Numbered from the stretch's first letter, positions 10,422-23,495 are shown. The stretch is 64,000 nucleotides of DNA from Jacaranda mimosifolia (GCA_018894105.1 CM032121.1:25141730-25205729); one strand, 5' to 3'. Notes: generated by a model from the sequence alone, not told the origin. Translations and numbers: made by a program.

Positions 10422-11834
10422 CTGGCATTATTCCCATGCTATACACGGATCTTTAAAATTACTATATATTAACGTAATTGTTGAATTATAAATATAATTA
10501 AAAATAACAATATAGAAATAAAAATATTGCAAAAATGTTCAAGTAATTAGTAAAATTAAATATTACCTTTCAAAATGGCCAAATAAAATTAAATTTAAAG
10601 CTTTAAAAAGCTTGAAACAGATAAAGACATTCTATATGTATGATGTCATGAAAAATAAATTTTAAGATTATTCAGCGAGAAATTAAAAAAATTCAAAACT
10701 TTCAAAAGATAAAAGTCTATGAATATGATTATATAATTTATTTAAAAAAGAAATATTAATAAAAAATTAATTGCTTTAAAAAATAAAAATATATGAGAAG
10801 GATATATGACACAAGATTGATGGTTTAAAAGTTGTTTGAAAAAAACTAAAAATTATAATACTTTAAGAATACTTTAGACTTAAAAGACAATAAGTATATA
10901 TTAATTTAAAATTTAAAATATAAAGAATTAAATAATATATTGCCTAGCAAGAATTTAAAAAAATCTTATTTAATTTTAATTTTTGACCCAAAAATCAATT
11001 AAGCCAAGATAAAACTATGATAGTGAAGATTAAAAAAAGTTAAAAATCAAACTAAATACATAAAATAATTATAAAATTGAAATCAATATTAGTATATATA
11101 AGTTAATACAAATCTTTTAATTTGACTCATAAGTTAATTATTGAATAATTAAATGAAGAAAAGAGTTCGACATTAGTTATACAAAGATAAAATTATAATA
11201 AATTGATAAAGTAATTATAAACTCAAAATTGATCTTAAAATAAGAATTAGTAGCAAGATATGAGAATGAAATTAGAATGTAAAACAAAATATAGAAAAAA
11301 TAAACTATTATGTTCATTCTCAATTTTTTTGTATAAATATAATTGGATCTTCATATAATATTTCGAAAATAGCAGAAAAAAGAGAATAACAAAAAATTTG
11401 TTAACCTTTCAAACAATCAAAAATTTTAAAAAAATAAAAAATAAAGTTGGATACATATTTTGATGGATTAAATAATGACCAATGTTATAAATTTAAAAAG
11501 TTAATGGGTGTATTTTTTTATTGAAATAACCATCTTATTATTATTTTTTAAATAGATCAAAAAAAGATCTAAGAATATATATTGATGAAGTAATATATAA
11601 AAATTTTAAAAAGAGTTCAAATTATACACACTTAGAGATAAATAGTTACATATATTTGAATAAAAATAAAAATTAAATGACATACTTTTGAAATTATAAA
11701 TATTCAAAAAGTAAAATAAATTTTAAAAATATTAAAACCAAAGAATAGATGCCATCCTATAAAATTATAAACTTAAATGAACAACAAATGAGAATTTAAA
11801 AATGAATTACAAAACTTAACAAATAAATTAATAA

Positions 11835-14601
11835 TGTAACACCCCTGAAATTCGGTACTTCAAAAAATAAGAATTTAGAAATTAAGATTTTAATAGGTTG
11901 GATTTTAGGGCTTGAAAAAAAAAAGAAATATAAAGGACTTAATTGAATTTTTTTGAAAGTTTTGGGGTAAATTTGAAATTTTTAGAAACTCAATTGGATG
12001 ACATTTTGAAACGTTGGGCTTTGCATGGCAATTATTTTGGGTCAAAGGGTCAAATGTTAGGCACTAACAAGTTTTGGGGGCGTGATTGAGGAAAGGCTAA
12101 CTCTGAAGGACTCAATTGAAAGATACAGAAAGTTTCTGGGGTCAATTTGAGAATACAGAAAATATCATTGTCTATAATCCATATTTTGAGTTTCTTCCCC
12201 ATTTTTCTTTCTTCTTCTTCATCGAAGCCATTCTCTCACCCTCCGGCGATCTTCCACCGGAGATAGCCAAACTTCAAAACTAAATCAACCAACTTATACT
12301 CCTCTTCACTGTGACCACATCCATACCTCAAACACCAATTTTCACTGGCGAAACCACCAGAAAAATTTAGTCCAAAAATTAACCACGGTGGGCCTTTTGG
12401 TGGATTCTCTTCCCGATGACATTTCTCAATGAACAAAGGGTGGTTCTGGTAGAGCTCAGCTCAGGGAACAACACGGTAACCTTGGATTTTGTTTTGGTTT
12501 GACGCCGGAGAAGGAATTTGGGGAAAATCGTGTGGCGAAGTGTGGTGGTGAAAGATGATCGGAGCTGAAATCCGGCTTCAATTTGACGAAATTTGGTAAA
12601 ATTGACCGCGGGGTTTGGTTATTTGAGCTGAAAGGCACAATTTGGTGGTGGTTTGGGGTCAATTTCGGTGGTGGTGCACGGCGACCGCACTCCGGCAGTG
12701 ATCCGACGACTTGCAGGCAGAAACTTTAGCTCGTCGCAAGGAACATGGTGGTGGTCTTGGTTCGTAGTTTCGAGGTCTGGTTAAACAAATTCGTGGGTAA
12801 AGGAAGTTAGATTATATATGTTATATATATATATACATGCAATGCACCTTTATTTTCGTTGGACTTGGTAATATGCCAATAATGAGGATTTGAGATATGA
12901 TTTTGTATATATGTCCCCATGCATGTATTGACATGTCATAGTGGACCCGGATTAGGTATTATTAAATGATAAGTTTAGATTAATTATGTTAATTAAGTGA
13001 TTAAACTATGATTTTATGAAATCGGAAATCGAGAATTGATAATTGGGTAAATTGAGATGTATGGACTAAGACTTGATATATGCGTGTACCAGTATGAGTT
13101 TAGTCAATTTGGACTATATAATTTTATGAAATATTGGGAATTATCGAGTTAACGGGAAAAGAAAATCCTAACTTTATGGAATTGGGTTTTAAGTGGCAAG
13201 AAATGGGTTAAATTAAGACAATTGGACTAATATTTAATTGGGGATGACATTATGAGATTGGATATGTAATTAGGGATCAGGATTATTTTGGCCATAATGA
13301 CTTATTAGCCATTTTGGGTCGATAGTACTATTTAAACTTTAAAATACCATATTGATTGGTAAATTAGTAATTCTGAATTATTAATGGTATAGTTGTGATT
13401 AATAGTATTAAGTATGGATTTTGATTATAAATATTCTCTTTGGTTAGGTCACAACGAAGTGGGTCCCACAGATCAGTAGGCAGCGATAGTTTTTATGAAA
13501 ATACGGAGGTGAGGGTTTGCTGATCTAGTACCTTTCCTATCTATCTGTTATTCTGTGTGGGTTTTCTGTTTTAGTACCGTACTCTGTTTGTTTGAAATCT
13601 GAAATGTGTTGGAATTCTGATTTGTTATCCGTTATCTGATTTGAACACCTGTAAGGGTTATCTTTGAGATCGATTTTGTTCTTCTCTGTTCTAGCACCCA
13701 AAACCCTCGGTTGTTATCTGTTATTGGTTTGTATTGTTATTTGTTCGGTCTGTTATCTATTTGTCTGTTATTTGTACGATCCGATATGTTGATCCCAACT
13801 GTTAAGCTCGGGACGAGCCGTTATGTTGATCCTAGCTATTAAGCTCGGGATGAGCTGATATGTTGTTCCCAGTTGTAAAGCGGGACGTGGCATTATGTTT
13901 GGAATGATAGAAATAAGGGACTGATATGATTGTTTTGATATGATTTGTTGGATTACATCGATTGATCTGATTTGTTTTATTGATTGATATTTAATCGTTC
14001 GATTGGTTTTCTGAATTGTTTGATATGTTTCTGCTTCACTATTAAATTATAATCTGTTGAGTTGACTTTTCCTCAACACACTATTTCTGTTATGTTTACA
14101 ATTATCCCTCACTAAGTCCTTTGGACTTACCCCCCTCCCCCTGTTTATTTTGATTCTATCAGACAGGGACTAAGTGAAGGATTTGGACTCCATGCTGGAT
14201 GAGTATAGTTTGTAATAGATAAGATGTTGAATGTATATATGGAGTCATCTGATTGCTAAGAATGGACTTGAGATGCCGTGATATGCCATGTTAATGTGGA
14301 TGACTTAAGGATTGTAAATGTTTTGTTATGTAAGAATGTGAATTATGGCACGTACCTAATGGTTTATCGAGTTTGTTAAGTTGAAATTCTGCTACTTTTG
14401 ATAAGTTAAATTTGAGATTTTATGGCATGATTTAGTATATGTGTTGTATGTTACATGTTTATATAAGTTGGAATCCGCTGCTATTTCTAATAAGCTTAAA
14501 ATATTTGATTATGGGCCTATTGATTGGTATTTGGGTTCAATTTTTAAGATTGAACTGACTAGTGCCTCAGCTTAGGTGTTATCCCGAGTGGGGGCGTTAC
14601 A
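11835..14601 (+). mobile_element. 5' LTR of the nested gypsy element
   Basis: Starts TGTAACACCCCTGAAATTC and ends GGGGGCGTTACA; 2767 bp. It is highly similar to the 3' LTR at 17056-19722, with base changes and a few indels. One block near 12075-12110 and another near 14075-14160 are missing from the 3' copy. A GC-richer island at about 12200-12780 and a tandem repeat near 13790-13905 lie inside. The minus-strand open frames at 12236-12662 fall in this island and are not protein genes. Confidence 0.93.
13790..13905 (+). repeat. Three degenerate ~37-bp tandem repeats in the LTR
   Basis: The unit runs GATATGTTGATCCCAACTG then TTAAGCTCGGGACGAG, and appears three times with changes. The third copy loses a few bases. 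The same three copies are present in the 3' LTR at about 18975-19090, so the array predates the insertion. Confidence 0.8.
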
Positions 14602-14603
14602 TG

Positions 14604-14616
14604 TGGTATCAAAGCC
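14604..14616 (+). other. Primer-binding site of the nested gypsy element
   Basis: TGGTATCAAAGCC lies two bases after the 5' LTR end. It is complementary, with one difference, to the 3' end of initiator tRNA-Met. Confidence 0.88.
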
Positions 14617-14905
14617 TAGATTTCTTGATGACCTAGGCATTTGGCAACCTTGATTTGGTAATATTGAGATTTGTGATTGACTTCTTATCTAGGCTAGCAT
14701 GAGTATAAATTTCAGGTACTATATGCATTTAAGGATCGCTTGTATGATTCAGGGATTTAGGATGAATTTTCTTACTGCAGAATGTCTTTGGGATCTTGTA
14801 GTATATTGTAGAATGATTAGACTTGTATATCTATGAGTCTGATTTGATCTTGTCCAATTATTTCTTTTCTTGATTTGTAGAAGCTTGGCAGAGTTGGTAG
14901 TCGTA

Positions 14906-16012
14906 ATGGCATCTCAAGGAAGTTCGGATACACCCGTTCTACCTAGAACCGGACGGCGGGGTAGACCTCTTGAGCAAAGGGTCGTTAACGGACAAGTTCT
15001 TAGGCGGGAAGCACCTGCCCATCCTCAGCTGATACTGGAAGAGAAAGTTTCTCAAACTCCTCCGATGGATCAACCGGCAGTAGATCCCCCAGCAGGGCCT
15101 GGTCACCAAGAGAGGCAGAGACGCAGGCAACCTGACCACCAATTGGCGGTTAGAGCTGGGATAGCAGAGACGGTAACAGAAGACCGAGCCTGTGAACGAT
15201 TCATTCGTTTCAATTCCCCGAAGTTCTTGGGAGGTCCTGATGATAGAAAGGCTGAGGAGTGGATCGAGAGTTTAGAAGTTTTTTTTGAGACACTGCACTA
15301 TTTAGATGAATGGAAGGTTCGATTTGCCGCATTTCTTTTGGAAGGTTCCACCCGGAGTTGGTGGAAGATGATTAATTGAAGATGGATGGCTGAAGGAACC
15401 CGTCGAACTTGGGAGAATTTCACCCGAGACTTTATGAGAAAAATTTATGCCAGAAGTGGTGAAATAGGCTAAGGAAAGGGAATTCATGGACCTTGTACAG
15501 GGGGCACATCTGTAAGTTAGTATGAGGCTACTTTTAGCCGATTGATGCAATATGCTCCTTATATACAAGATGATGAAGGTTGATAGGTTTGACGATTCTT
15601 ACAAGGGCTATGGCCAGAGCTTCTGCAAGGTTTGGCCATTTGTGACTTGCCGAATTTCAATTCGGCAGTAAGCAGAGCACTGCAACTTGAGTCAGAGCTG
15701 GAAAAAATCCGAAAAATTGAGAGTAAGAGCCACAAAGAAAAGATATACTTTGAGGAGCAAAGTGATATCGAAAGAAAGCAACCAAGACTCCAAGTTGAAA
15801 GCACTGTCCAACGAGCCCTTCAATCTAGTGAGACTGCAAATTTAGTTCAAGGAATGGCTCAGAAACAATATGGATTTTATGGAGGATTTAACCATGATGA
15901 GTCTGGATGTTGGAAAAAGCAGGGTAGATGCATAGGTTGCAGTAGCGACCAACACTTCCTAAGAGATTGCCCTAAAAGAAAAAGGCCAACACTTGTAGAA
16001 AAAGGGAAGTAG
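14906..16012 (+). pseudogene. Retrotransposon gag, broken
   Basis: The frame from ATG at 14906 encodes an N-terminal Arg/Pro-rich part and the Ty3/gypsy gag core (FIRFNSPKFLGGPDDRKAEEW... to SWWKM). TGA at 15377-15379 interrupts it, with a further in-frame TAA near 15471 and frame shifts before 15632. From 15632 to 16012 the C-terminal part is open: a charged helical stretch, then a CCHC zinc knuckle with spacing C-X2-C-X4-H-X4-C (CIGCSSDQHFLRDC), then a Lys/Arg-rich tail. Gag would form the particle and bind element RNA. At 16013-16200 a trace of the protease-linked region (ALTGEEAP...) follows and then decays. No RT or integrase motif occurs before the PPT. Confidence 0.85.
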
Positions 16013-17042
16013 GTAGCGGAAGCTAGTGGGAGACCAAAAATACGAGCTCGCACATATGCCCTGACAGGAGAGGAAGCGCCATATCCTATTGAGATGGCAG
16101 GAGATACAATTTCTATCTCTGAAATTTATAATAATGCCATATATATATGATCTTGGTGTTTTGCATTCTATTACTTGTTGCATTTCCCGAATTAAATATG
16201 CAATCTGAGACTATAGTTTAGTAGAAAAGTTCAAACACCCTTAGAAATAAGGTCAATAATAAACACCATGTGTCAGGATTGCCAGATGGCGATTGGGGTA
16301 GAGGATTGATCCCTCTAAGATGGAGATGGTAGTCAACTTGAAGAGACCGGAAAAAAAATATATGATAGAAGTTCGTATTTTTTGTGTCTTGTCGGCTATT
16401 AATGAAAACTGTAAAGAACTTTTCTGAGTAGCTAATACATTAACTAAATTAACTCAGTAAGGTCATCCATCTGACCAGAATGAGAATTTGAATAGGAGAC
16501 AGTGATGATGGATGTAAATCCTAGAAGATTTCGATTTCTTCATCACCTATCACCCGAAAGGTGAATGTAATGGCTAATACCCCGAGCCGAAGAGCTGGGA
16601 TGGTTCACAAACTAGGAACAGGAGCATCAGGAAGCTTAAGAACGAGTGTTGAGCTGAAATTAATACAGCAAATAGGATTGCCGAGATAAGTGCAGTTTGA
16701 ATCATAGGATGAAATGCGATGAGCCCTAAGTCAAAGATATAGGATTGTTGAAACTAAAGGAAAGGTTGGAATTTTTTGGAGATCTGAGTTCAATACCGAA
16801 AATCAAGATGTCCTTCTGTTCCGTAAGAAAATATGTGCCAGAAGAAATGGAAGAAAGTTCGCTAGTAAGGCGCACAAGTCAAGAGACACGATGCTTTCGA
16901 GAAGCATGAAATGCATCGAGACTTGAAGAGGCAATTATGGCAGAATGTAATAAAGATAAAATATAGATTGACTAACTGAATCTACTTATTTTCTACTACT
17001 CAAAATAGTACTCAGATGAGAATCTGGGGATCAGATTCTTTT
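16013..17042 (+). other. Decayed interior between gag and PPT
   Basis: After a short protease-region trace up to about 16200, no conserved retrotransposon domain can be read in any frame. The stretch is compatible with the untranslated or heavily mutated end of a polyprotein whose RT-integrase part was deleted. Confidence 0.55.
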
Positions 17043-17053
17043 AAGGGGGGAGG
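17043..17053 (+). other. Polypurine tract
   Basis: AAGGGGGGAGG lies two bases before the 3' LTR start, the standard position for plus-strand priming. Confidence 0.88.
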
Positions 17054-17055
17054 TC

Positions 17056-19722
17056 TGTAACACTCCTGAAATTCGATATTTCAAAAAATAAGAATTTAGA
17101 AATTAAGATTTTAATTGGTTGGATTTTAGGGCTCGAAAAAAAAAAGAATTATAAAGGACTTAATTGCAAAAAATTTGAAAGTTTTGGGGTAAATTTGCAA
17201 TTTTTAGAAACTCAATTGGATGACATTTTGAAACTTTGGGCTTTGCATGGCAATTATTTTGGGTCAAAGGGTCAAATATTAGGCATTAACAAGTTCTGAA
17301 GGACTCAATTGAAAGATACAGAAAGTTTTTGCAGTCAATTTGAGAATACAGAAAAGATCATTATATATAAACCAAATTTCTAGGTTCCTCCCCATTCTTC
17401 TTTCTTCTTCTTCACCGAAGCCATCCTCTCACCCTCTGGCAATCTTCCATCAGTGACAACCAAACTTCAAAACTAAACCAACCAACTTATACTCCTCTTC
17501 ACTGTGACCACGTCCATACCTCAAACACCGATTTTCACTGGCGAAACCACCAGAAAAATTTAGTCCAAAAATTGACCACGGCGGGCCTTTTGGTAGGTTC
17601 TCTTCCCGATGACATTTCTCGATGAACAAAGGGTGGTTCTGGTAGAGCTCAGCTCAGAGAACATCACGGTAACCTTGGATTTTGTTTTGGTTTGATGCCG
17701 GCGAAGGAATTTGGGGAAAACCACGTGGTAGTGTGTGGTGGTGAAAGATGATCGGAGCTGAAATTAGGCTTCAATTTGATGAAATTTGGTAAAATTGATC
17801 GAGGGGTTTGGTTATTTGAGCTGAAAGGCACAATTTAGTGGTGGTTTAGGGTTAATTCCGGTGGTGGTGCACGGCGACGGCGCTCCGGCAACTTGCGGGT
17901 AGAAACTTCAGCTCGTCGCAAGGAACATGGCGGTGGTCTGGGTTCATTGTTTCGAGGTCTGGTTAAACAAATTCGTTGGTATAGGAAGTTAGATTATATA
18001 TGTTATATATATATACATGCAATGCACCTTTATTTCTGTTGGACTAGGTAATATGCCAATAATGAGGATTTGAGATATGATTTTGTATATATGTCCCCAT
18101 GCATGGATTGACATGGCATAGTGGATCCGGATTAGGTATTATTAAATGATAAGTTTGGATTAATTATGTTAATTAAGTGATTAAACTTTATTTTATGAAA
18201 TTGGAAATTGAGAATTGATAATTGGGTAAATTGAGATGTATGGACTAAGACTCGATATATATGTGTACCAGTATGAGTTTAGTCAATTTGGACTATATAA
18301 TTTTATGAAATATTGGGAATTATCGAGTTAATGGGAAAAGAAAATCCTAACTTTATGGAATTGGGTTTTAAGTGGCAAGAAATGGGTTAATTAAGATAAT
18401 TGGACTAATATTTAATTGGGGATGACATTATGAGATTGGATATGTAATTAGGGACTAGGATTATTTTGGTCATAATGACTTATTAGCCATTTTGGGTCGA
18501 TAGTACTATTTAAACTTTAAAATACCATATTGATCAGTAAATTAGTAGTTCTAGATTATTAATGGTATAATTGTGACTAAATAGGATTAAGTATGGATTT
18601 TGATTATAAATATTCTCTTTGGTTAGGTCACACTGACGTGTGTCCCGTAGATCAGTGGGCGGCGATAGTTTTTATAAGAATATGGAGGTGAGGGTCTTCC
18701 GATCTAGCACCTTTCCTAACTATCTGTTATTTGTGATAAGCACCTGTGTGAGTTTTCTATTTTGGTACCGTACTTTGTTTGTTTGAAATCTGAAATGTGT
18801 TGGAATTATGAATTGTTATCCATTATCTAATTTGAACACCCTGTGAAGGTTATCTTTGAGATCGATTTTGTTCTTTGTCTATTCTGGTGCCCAGAACCCC
18901 CGGTTGTTATCTGTTATTGGTTTGTATTGTTATCTGTTCGGTTTGTTATCCATATGTCTGTTATCTGTACAATCCGATATGTTGATCCCAACTGTTAAGC
19001 TCGGGACGAGCTGTTATGTTGATCCCAGCTGTTAAGCTCGGGATGAGCCGATATGTTGTTCCCAACTGTAAAGCGGGACGTGCCGTTATGTTCGGAATGA
19101 CAAAAATAAGAGACTGATATGATTGTTTTGATATGATTCATTAGATTGCATCGATTGATCTGATTTGTTTGATTAATTGATATTTAATTGTGCGGTTGTT
19201 TTTCTGAATTGTTCGATATGTTTCTACTTAACTGTTGAATTATAATCTGTTGAGTTGACTCTTCCTCAATAGAGTCTTTCTCTCTCAGATAGGAACTAAG
19301 TGAAGGATTTGGACTCCAGGCTGGATGAGTATAGTTTGTAATAGATTAGATGTTGAATGTATATATGGAATCATCTGATTGCTGAGAATGGACTCGAGAT
19401 TCATGATATGCCATGTTAATGTGGATGACTTAAGGATTGTAAATATTTTGTTATGGAGGAATGTGAATTATGGCATGTACCTAATGGTTTATCGAGTTTG
19501 TTAAGTTGAAATTCCGCTGCTTTTGATAAGTTTTGAGATTTTGTGGCATGATTTAGTATATGTGTTGTATGTTACATGTTTATTTAAGTTGGAATCCACT
19601 GTTAGTTCTGATAAGCTTGAAATGTTTGATTATGGGCCTATTGATTGGTATTTGGGTTCACGTTTTAAGATTGAACTGAGTGGCGCCTCAACTTAGGTGT
19701 TATCCCAAGTTGGGGCGTTACA
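17056..19722 (+). mobile_element. 3' LTR of the nested gypsy element
   Basis: Starts TGTAACACTCCTGAAATTC and ends GGGGCGTTACA; 2667 bp, matching the 5' LTR from end to end. It is about 100 bp shorter because of small deletions, for example the loss of sequence equivalent to 14080-14160 and of a block near 17295. It is followed by the AATAA target duplication. Confidence 0.93.
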
Positions 19723-20660
19723 AATAACTTGATTCAAAAAATGAATAAAAGGATACTAAATGTATAGCAATTTAAATAAAATAAAAATCAAATGAAAAAA
19801 TTCAACAATAATTAAAGAGAAAAATGTAAATAATAAAAATGAAACAAAATTAAAAAACATTAAGAGCAAGTTATATATCTCATCTCGTAAAATTATAAAA
19901 TTAAATGAACAAAAAGAGAAATTAAAGATAAAAAAATAAAAATAAATAAATTGATAATTTAAACTAAGTAATAAACACAAAAGATATAAAACTTTACAAA
20001 CTTAATACCAATCAAAGCTAAATGATACACTTTATTTATTGTTGAAAAGAAAATTATAGCAATAAAATTCGAAAAATCCCTTCCACCATTTAACATACCT
20101 AAAAATAAACAAAAAATAAAATAAAATAAAAAAGAGAACAATAAAATCAAACAAATAATAAAAAAATGAATAATGAAATAAAGAGGCACACATAGTGATA
20201 GAGAAAAAATGCTAAAAAATAAAGAGGTACACAATAAATAGAGTGAAAAAATGCTAGAGACTAATAATATGAATGAAATGGTTTTAGAAACACTCTATAT
20301 ATAGTAGTATAGATATAAATTAGTTATTAAAGATAATAGAAAAATAATGAAAAACTTATTAAATTATAAAGTTCAAATGATTAAGAAATCTTCCACATAT
20401 TGAGGGTAGAGATGAAAGAGATTTGGAGATAATATGCAATTGTTTTTTGATATTAGAGATAAACAAAGAATAATTTGTTATAATCAATAAAATGATTTAA
20501 AAAATCTAGATATCTTTAAATGAATAAATAATATCAAGTTTAACAACAAAAAATCAATTTTCAAATTTAAGTAAAAACTCAAAATTCTAAGAATTCAGAA
20601 TTTGGTCAATATTGCACAATTATGTGCTCCACACTGTTGTGATATATATAATAGTATAGA

Positions 20661-20771
20661 TGAGAGTTTTAATAAATTTAAATAGCTTTGATATTATCTC
20701 ATCAATATATATAATATTATATAAATAATATCAAATCTTCTATCAGATAAAGATTATGAAATATTATCAAA
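20661..20771. repeat. Second copy of the duplicated flank, empty for the MULE
   Basis: This 110-bp spacer between the two Helitrons matches 8995-9068 joined to 10175-10230, without the 1.1-kb MULE. It carries a single TAATATCAA at the insertion point. Confidence 0.75.
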
Positions 20772-23018
20772 CTAGCATTATTCTCGTGCTATGCACGGAT
20801 TCTTTAAAATTATTATATATTAATGTAATTATTAAATTATAAATATAAAATAACAACATAAAAATAAAATTATCGCAAAAAATGGTCAAATAACTAGTAA
20901 AAAGTAAATTTGAGATTATTCAGTGAGAAGTTAAAAAAAAAATATTCTAAACTTTCAAAAATAAAAGTCTATGAATATGATTACATATTTTATTAAAAAG
21001 AAAAAAAATAATATACAACCAAAAACTAATAGATAGTTGCATTAAAAAAAGTAAAAGTATATGAGAAGAATATAAAACACAAGATTGTTGGTTTAAAAGT
21101 TGTTGGAAAAAAATTAAAATTATAAGATTTTAAAATTACGTTGTACATAAAAGACAATGAGTATATATGAAGTTAAAACTTAAAATATAAACAATTAGAT
21201 AATATATTGGTTGCCAAGAATTTAAAAAATTTCTTATTTAATTTCAATTTTTGAATAAAATCAATTAAGCCGAGACAAAACTATGATAGTAAAGAAAAAA
21301 AAATCAAAAAATAACATAAATATATAAAACAATTATAAAGTTAAAATCAATATTAGTATATAAGTTAAACCTTTTATTAACTTATACTTTAGTTATCCAA
21401 TAATTAAGTGAAGAAAAGAATTAAGAATATATATTGATAAAATAGTTTTAATTTTTTTAAAAATAGTACAAATTATACATACTTTTACATACACAATTAC
21501 ATATATATGAATAAAAAATAAAAATTAAATGACATACTTTTAAAATATAAATATTCAAAAAGTGAAACAAACTTTACAAATACCAAAACCAAAAACTAGA
21601 TCTTATCCTATAAAATTATAAATTTAGATAAACAAAAATAAGAGAATTTAAAAATAAATTACAAAATCTAGCAAATAAATTAATAACTTAATTCAAAGAA
21701 TGAATTAAAGGATACTAAATGTATAATAATTTAAATAAAATTAAATTAAAAAATATTAAGAGCAATTAATATATATATCTCATCTCGTAAAATTATAAAA
21801 TTAAAAGAACAAAGAAGGGGTTTAAAAATTAAAAAAATTAAAAAATGAATTGATAACTTAAACTAAGTAACAAAAAAAAAAGACAAAAAAAATTTACAAA
21901 GTTAATAACAATAAAAGCTAAATGATAGACTTTATTTTGATAGACTTTATTTATGGTTGAAAAGAAAATTATAGCATTAAAATCCAAAAAATCTCTTCCA
22001 TCATCATGTACGTAACATTCCTTCTAAAAAAAGAAAGAGAAAGAAACGAAAAGAAATCAAAAAAGTGAAAAATAAAATCAAACAATCAATAAAAAATTTG
22101 AAGAATAAAATAAAGAGGCACACAAAGAGATAGAGGGAAAAAATGCTAGGAAATAAAGAGGCATAAAAAGAATAGAGTGGAAAAAAAAATGCTAGAAACT
22201 GAGAGTATCAATAAAATAACTTTTGAAACACTCTATATATAGTGGTATGATATAAATTAGTTATTAAAGATAAGAGAAAATTATAAAAAACTTATCAAAT
22301 TATAGAGTTCAAATGATCCAGGTATTTTCCACATATTGAGAGTAGAGATGAAAGAAATTTTGTAGATAAAATGAAATCATTTTTTTGGTATTTGAGATAA
22401 ACAAAGAATAATTTTTTCTAATCAATAAAATGATTCAAAAAATCTAGATATCTTTAAAAGGAACAAATACTTTCAATTTAATTATCAAAATCAATTTTTA
22501 AATTTAATTAAAAAGCTCAAAATTCTAAAAATACAAAATTTGATCAAAATTGCACAATTTTGGGTCTCATACCGTTCTACTATAAAATAATTGTAGAATA
22601 ATAAAATTTATATATAAAATAAATAAAATATTTATCTATTAATATTGTGATAAATTAAATTTATAAGATAGAATATTGTGATAAGAGTACTTAATATGAT
22701 GCTTATAAAATATTTTTCAAATTATAAACTTATTTAGTAAGACAAAACTATGATTATACATATTTTTTGAATTATCTTATGAGTTAGAAATCTATATCAC
22801 AATTCTGGATAAACACAACATGATATTTTAGTTATAATAGATAAGTTGATCGTATAAAAATAAAATATAAAAGTAAATAATCAACTAATGAAAAATTTTC
22901 AAATGAATTAAAATACTCAAAATCTTAAGAATTTGACATTTGGCCAAAATTGGACAATTAGAATCCAAATTGCATAATTGTGGGTCTCACACCATTGTGC
23001 TATATATAATAGTATAGA
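20772..23018 (-). mobile_element. Non-autonomous Helitron 2
   Basis: On the minus strand it begins TCTATACTATTATATATA at 23018 (preceded by A) and ends in a hairpin (CGTGC/GCACG, 20785-20797) followed ten bases later by CTAG and T at 20771. Both ends match the Helitron rule. It has no Rep-helicase gene. It is homologous to Helitron 1 and includes the region where Helitron 1 received the gypsy element. From about 22575 to 22880 the sequence diverges before a second copy of the 5'-terminal sequence, so this may be two Helitron ends in tandem. Confidence 0.75.
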
Positions 23019-23495
23019 TCGATAGATAGATAAGTAAAAATAAATTTGAAAATATAAAGAAACGGGCCCTAAGATGGGAGCATGATGTGAACCTAATTAT
23101 GACATAAGATATATCGAGACAATTGGCGACCACGCTCAAATTAACTGATGTGAAGTGATAACAAGTATTGAAGAAGGAACTGGGGAGAATGAGAGCAGGG
23201 CGATCGGAACATCACAATTATACTGTCAATCTCCATTGTTTTTCTTTTTCTTTTTCTTTTAATTTCAATTACACTTGTAATTTGTAAATAAGAAAAGAGT
23301 GAGGTAAAATGAGAAAACTATAATGTAGACGCTGATTGTTAGCGATGATTGGTAGCAATGGCATAAGTTATGATATGATGAGCTGGTACGTATGGCCACA
23401 GTGTTGATAAGGAAAGCACACAAAGGGATAGGTTTAGGGGTAATGATGGTTTTTAGTCAAATTTGGTTATGTTGGACCATTTCGAAGCATGCATG
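23019..23495. other. Intergenic stretch, no gene seen
   Basis: Moderately AT-rich, with a CTTTTT repeat near 23238-23260. No open frame, terminal repeat or RNA gene is supported. Confidence 0.5.

Larger units (their letters stand above)
11835..19722 (+). mobile_element. Ty3/gypsy retrotransposon lacking pol, nested in Helitron 1
   Basis: A complete element structure is visible: 5' LTR 11835-14601, PBS 14604-14616, gag remnant, PPT 17043-17053, 3' LTR 17056-19722, and AATAA duplications at 11830-11834 and 19723-19727. The interior is only about 2.45 kb and holds gag plus a trace of protease. RT, RNase H and integrase are absent, so movement would need proteins in trans. The related Helitron copy at about 21671-21690 keeps the uninterrupted target sequence. 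Confidence 0.92.
10422..20660 (-). mobile_element. Non-autonomous Helitron 1, interrupted by an LTR retrotransposon
   Basis: On the minus strand the element begins TCTATACTATTATATATA at 20660, preceded by A, and ends at 10422 with a decayed hairpin and CCAG followed by T. This fits A|TC...CTRR|T Helitron insertion with one mutated end base. Excluding the nested gypsy element and one copy of its TSD (11835-19727), the unit is about 2.35 kb. It has no Rep-helicase frame and is over 75% AT. It aligns along its length with Helitron 2 at 20772-23018. Confidence 0.72.

Noticed and set aside
12236..12662. Two minus-strand open frames of 66-68 codons with plausible amino-acid composition
   Set aside because: They lie in the GC-rich island of a gypsy LTR, are not kept open in the other LTR copies and show no domain.
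14604..14616. Possible tRNA gene fragment
   Set aside because: Only the 3' complement of initiator tRNA-Met is present, right after an LTR, so it is a primer-binding site. No cloverleaf is present.
14939..15568. Minus-strand open frames opposite gag
   Set aside because: They are antisense shadows of the gag coding sequence, which has clear domain evidence on the plus strand.
19756..20234. Minus-strand hydrophobic open frames (74 and 91 codons) resembling membrane proteins
   Set aside because: Their F/L/I richness comes from AT-rich Helitron sequence. There is no homologous open frame in the second Helitron copy.
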